From assembly GCA_964344565.1 (NCBI GenBank), contig CAYFNT010000020.1, positions 1-64,000 on the forward strand: 64,000 nucleotides of DNA, in the 5' to 3' direction. The stretch is from JACNKJ01 sp964344565 (lineage in GTDB: Bacteria; Krumholzibacteriota; Krumholzibacteriia; JACNKJ01). Position 1 is the stretch's first letter; every line of letters begins with the position of its first letter. The translations under genes and the position numbers were made by a program. Below, one piece after another: positions 61,789 to 64,000 of this stretch. Below the pieces are notes generated by a model. That model was not told the DNA's origin. It did no database searches and saw only the letters and a list, made by a program, of their open reading frames with translations.

Positions 61789-62163
61789 ATGATCCAGTAC
61801 TGCTCAGTCTGCAAGGATTACTATGACATGGAGGTCGTCGAGGAAGGCGGGGAGAGCGAGGTCACCTGGCTGCGCTGCCCCAACTGCCATGGCATCCTTC
61901 CTTACATGGAGTTGGACGAGGAGCCGGAGAAAGCCGCCGACAACGGCAAGTTCGGCATGGAGTCCTTCACCGAAGACGATGTCGTCGAGTACGACGCCCG
62001 TTCCATCTTCGAAGTGGGGCACGTGATCTACCACAGGTCCTGGAACGACTACGGCAAGGTGACCGAGAAAATCACCCTGCCCGGCGGTCGAGCCGCCATT
62101 CGCGTCCAGTTCCTGCAGCAGGGCGACGTGCAGCTTTTGGAAAACGTACCCGATGAAGCCTGA
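61789..62163 (+). CDS. Zinc-ribbon protein with an SH3-like C-terminal part
   Basis: This 124-residue protein has CSVCKDYYD and, 24 residues later, CPNC, forming a four-Cys zinc ribbon, then an acidic linker and a C-terminal beta part (FEVGHVIYHRSWNDYGKVTEKI...IRVQFLQQGDVQLL) that recalls CarD-like/KOW-type folds used to contact RNA polymerase or ribosomes. It starts at ATG 61789 and overlaps the next gene by 11 bases. Confidence 0.65.
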   Translation: MIQYCSVCKDYYDMEVVEEGGESEVTWLRCPNCHGILPYMELDEEPEKAADNGKFGMESFTEDDVVEYDARSIFEVGHVIYHRSWNDYGKVTEKITLPGGRAAIRVQFLQQGDVQLLENVPDEA

Positions 62164-63073
62164 ACGCCTTTTGGCGATCCTGCTATCCGTTTTGATCGCC
62201 GGGACGGCAAGTCCCGGCGAACTCATTCTCGAGAGTCCTCTCGACAATCTTTCCCTGCGACGGACCGCCCTCACTCGACTCGATCTCAGCAGCGAGATCT
62301 ATCGCGGCGAGGAATGGACGGGCCTGCGGAACATCCTTCGCGTCCAGCGCGCTCTCGGCGAACACAGCGCCTGGTCCATGTACCTTCCCTGGATCTACAG
62401 CAGCGCGGAAGACGCCGGACTGGGCCTCCGGGGAAACCTGGGCGGCGGTTTCGCCTGGTCGCCGCCATGGCTGTCCTTCCTGCGACTGGGGGGAGAGGTC
62501 TGGCTGCCCTTCTCCGACGATCGTCTCGAGCCGCTGCAGGTCAAGCGGGGCTTTCTGCGCTGGTCCCTCGGTACAGGCTTCTCGGCCGGATCCCAGCGTA
62601 TCGATCTGAACCTCAACCGCAGTTCCGAACTGCGGGGACTGCTCGGCGACGAGGAAGGCGATCCCTGGCAGGCCTGGACCGAAGGAGAACTGCGCTGGAG
62701 CTACGATCGCTGGAGCGGCTGGGCGCCGCAGCTTTCCGCGCGCGCGGCCTTTCGGGGCGGCGAATCCCTCTGGACCGAAGTGGGCGGAGGCTTTCGACTG
62801 CGCTGGTCGGAGTTCTGGAGCCTCGAGCTCGGCGGAGCCGCGGTACTGTCGGACCTTGCCGATCCTTTCCCTTCGCTGCGTGTGGGCATCGCCATCCGGC
62901 GCGACTTCCCAGATCCGGTCATCGAAGAGGATGCGGAAGATCCCGATGCGCTCAGCGATCTTGCCCGCGACGCCGCGGACGGAGAGGCGATTCCCGCCGA
63001 GGAAAAAGGCGAAGTCCCCGCCGAGGATCCTCCGCCTTCCGAAAATGATAGTGAAAACGCGCCGAAGTCCTAG
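62153..63073 (+). CDS. Probable outer-membrane beta-barrel protein
   Basis: This 306-residue protein has a signal peptide (RLLAILLSVLIAGTASPG) and an alternating, aromatic- and arginine-rich pattern (GLRGNLGGGFAWSPPWLSFLRLGGEVWLPF, ELRWSYDRWSGWAPQLSARAAF), ending in an acidic, Asp/Glu/Pro-rich tail of about 60 residues. It looks like a small barrel without a recognisable family. The tail may face the periplasm. Confidence 0.6.
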   Translation: MKPERLLAILLSVLIAGTASPGELILESPLDNLSLRRTALTRLDLSSEIYRGEEWTGLRNILRVQRALGEHSAWSMYLPWIYSSAEDAGLGLRGNLGGGFAWSPPWLSFLRLGGEVWLPFSDDRLEPLQVKRGFLRWSLGTGFSAGSQRIDLNLNRSSELRGLLGDEEGDPWQAWTEGELRWSYDRWSGWAPQLSARAAFRGGESLWTEVGGGFRLRWSEFWSLELGGAAVLSDLADPFPSLRVGIAIRRDFPDPVIEEDAEDPDALSDLARDAADGEAIPAEEKGEVPAEDPPPSENDSENAPKS

Positions 63074-63786
63074 CGGCTGCTGAGCAACTCCATCTCAAAG
63101 TGCCCGTAGCTTCCCAGGCGTCCGCCCTTTCCCTTCACGGTCACCCTCGTCTTCTGGTCGGGGACGATGTCGACGTCCTCCACGATGACCTCGGAAGAGA
63201 GCGTGTCCTGGTCGCCGTGGTCCTCGAAGCCGCTCACGTCATTGCCCACGACGATCTGAATGCGGTGGCGCCCCGCGGGCACTTCCATGAGCAGGGGATC
63301 GAAGCGGTGACTGTTCCGCAGCACGATCCACTTGCCCTGGCGAAACTCCTTGTCCATCTCCCCGTCGCTGGCGTGGGCGTATTCCAGGCCGTTCACGTAG
63401 ACCCGCAGATGAAGGGTATTGATGGCCCTCATCTCCTCGGCCTCGTTCTCATGGCGATAGCGGACCGACGATTTCACCGGATCGCCCTTGATGCTCACTT
63501 CCAGGAGGCCCGTGCCCTCGGGAGCTTCTTCGGCCGGTTTTTCGATGGTCACGGCGGCGGGCATGGCGCCCGTGGGGGCCATGGCGAAATCATCGTCGAA
63601 GATGATGGCCGCGACGCGGCTGCGTTCCAGAGTGAGCGTACCCGCGAAATCGGTGGACAGCTGCAGATGCTCGGCATCCAGCTGGAGAACCTCGCCCTCG
63701 AGGCGACTGCCGTCGTCAAGATGGACGGTATCGGCCGACGACAGGGCGGCGATCAGAATCGTGAGAATCGCGAGACGTCTCTTCAT
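63070..63786 (-). CDS. Secreted protein of unknown function
   Basis: This 238-residue protein has a signal peptide (MKRRLAILTILIAALSSAD), then a short beta region with LDDGSRLEGEVLQLDAEHLQLSTDFAGTLTLERSRVAAIIFDDD, which resembles an SH3-like/Sm-like fold. A linker and a beta-sandwich (LEVSIKGDPVKSSVRYRHEN...ETLRVYVNG) follow, with HRIQIVVGNDVSGFEDHGD. It is divergent from the M16 gene. Function unknown. Confidence 0.55.
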   Translation of the reverse strand: MKRRLAILTILIAALSSADTVHLDDGSRLEGEVLQLDAEHLQLSTDFAGTLTLERSRVAAIIFDDDFAMAPTGAMPAAVTIEKPAEEAPEGTGLLEVSIKGDPVKSSVRYRHENEAEEMRAINTLHLRVYVNGLEYAHASDGEMDKEFRQGKWIVLRNSHRFDPLLMEVPAGRHRIQIVVGNDVSGFEDHGDQDTLSSEVIVEDVDIVPDQKTRVTVKGKGGRLGSYGHFEMELLSSR

Positions 63787-63889
63787 GGCGGACCTTTCGA
63801 GGGTCTTGATCTCTCGTGTCGACTGTGGCAGCTTGGTTCGATTCTAAGGAGCCCTGTCCTTTTCGGCAAACCCTTTCCTGGAGGCACCC

Positions 63890-64000
63890 ATGTTCCCCCG
63901 CCGATTCCTGGTCCTGCTCGCCGCCCTCTTCCTCGCTCTTCCCGCCTCGGCCGGCGATCTGGAGCGCTACGAACTGGACAACGGCCTGGAGATCCTCATG
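63890..64000 (+). CDS. M16-family zinc peptidase, N-terminal fragment
   Basis: The gene starts at ATG 63890 with GGAGG upstream and continues past the window edge. It encodes a signal peptide (RRFLVLLAALFLALPASAG) followed by DLERYELDNGLEILM, the opening of secreted insulinase/PqqL-type M16 proteases. The catalytic HxxEH is not in the window. Confidence 0.75.
   Translation, partial: MFPRRFLVLLAALFLALPASAGDLERYELDNGLEILM

Overview
The window is a gene-dense, high-GC bacterial chromosome segment. Most of it reads as ordinary housekeeping operons with overlapping ATGA/GTGA/TTGA junctions. The envelope is Gram-negative: there is an LptD-type LPS translocon barrel, a BamD-like TPR lipoprotein, several signal-peptide proteins and an apparent usher-like barrel. 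Two long secreted proteins end in the FlgD-like sorting module (NPNPFNP...GVYF...K) known from type IX secretion substrates, and a PorX-type response regulator/PglZ protein is present. Together these point to the FCB superphylum, most plausibly one of its GC-rich uncultured lineages (Krumholzibacteriota or Eisenbacteria-like). The taxonomic placement is inference. I see no tRNA, rRNA, CRISPR array, prophage or insertion sequence.

Layout. 1-2 kb: the edge of a lower-GC gene of beta-helix type and a WecA-like phosphosugar transferase. 2.0-2.5 kb: a block of intergenic repeats. 2.5-5.5 kb: a secreted zinc metalloprotease and an M42 aminopeptidase on the minus strand. 5.6-13.1 kb: a pyrimidine operon, pyrR-pyrB-pyrC-(TPR lipoprotein)-pyrK-pyrD-pyrF-pyrE, with a sigma70-type promoter and a translated leader that spans an intrinsic attenuator. 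13.3-15.3 kb: an HNH protein and a Ca2+/cation antiporter. 15.4-19.3 kb: sugar-nucleotide genes (two SDR dehydratase/epimerases and UDP-glucose dehydrogenase). 19.3-21.6 kb: a degenerate HemC-like protein and serS. 21.6-26.8 kb: a histidine kinase, an HDOD-GGDEF protein, PorX and TsaE. 27.4-32 kb: a small secreted pilin-like protein, an Ig-like secreted protein and a large usher-like barrel behind a strongly structured leader. 31.9-35 kb: tsaB, rimI, purine nucleoside phosphorylase and accD. 35-38.6 kb: membrane proteins, folC and a nucleotidyltransferase-like protein. 38.6-42.3 kb: VOC, HxlR, methyltransferase, DUF899 and SnoaL-like small proteins. 42.3-46.9 kb: a dihaem cytochrome c, a DUF4395 protein, a PepSY-like protein and a two-component system. 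46.9-53 kb: a Lon-family protease and a giant secreted beta-helix/FG-GAP protein. 53-59.3 kb: a MalK-type ATPase, a ROK kinase, LptD and HU. 59.3-64 kb: a tetrahaem metallophosphatase-like protein with an in-frame UGA, zinc-ribbon proteins, envelope proteins and the start of an M16 peptidase.

The most notable observations are these. First, the tetrahaem protein has an in-frame UGA exactly where its family carries a Cys in an EPCGC motif, followed by a SECIS-like hairpin, so it is probably a selenoprotein. Second, a pilin/chaperone/usher-like three-gene cassette has a structured leader RNA. Third, a HemC homologue lacks the cofactor cysteine and the catalytic aspartate. Fourth, a pyrBI-style leader-peptide attenuator sits in front of pyrR. 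Fifth, PorX and FlgD-like sorting domains occur together outside typical Bacteroidetes sequence.
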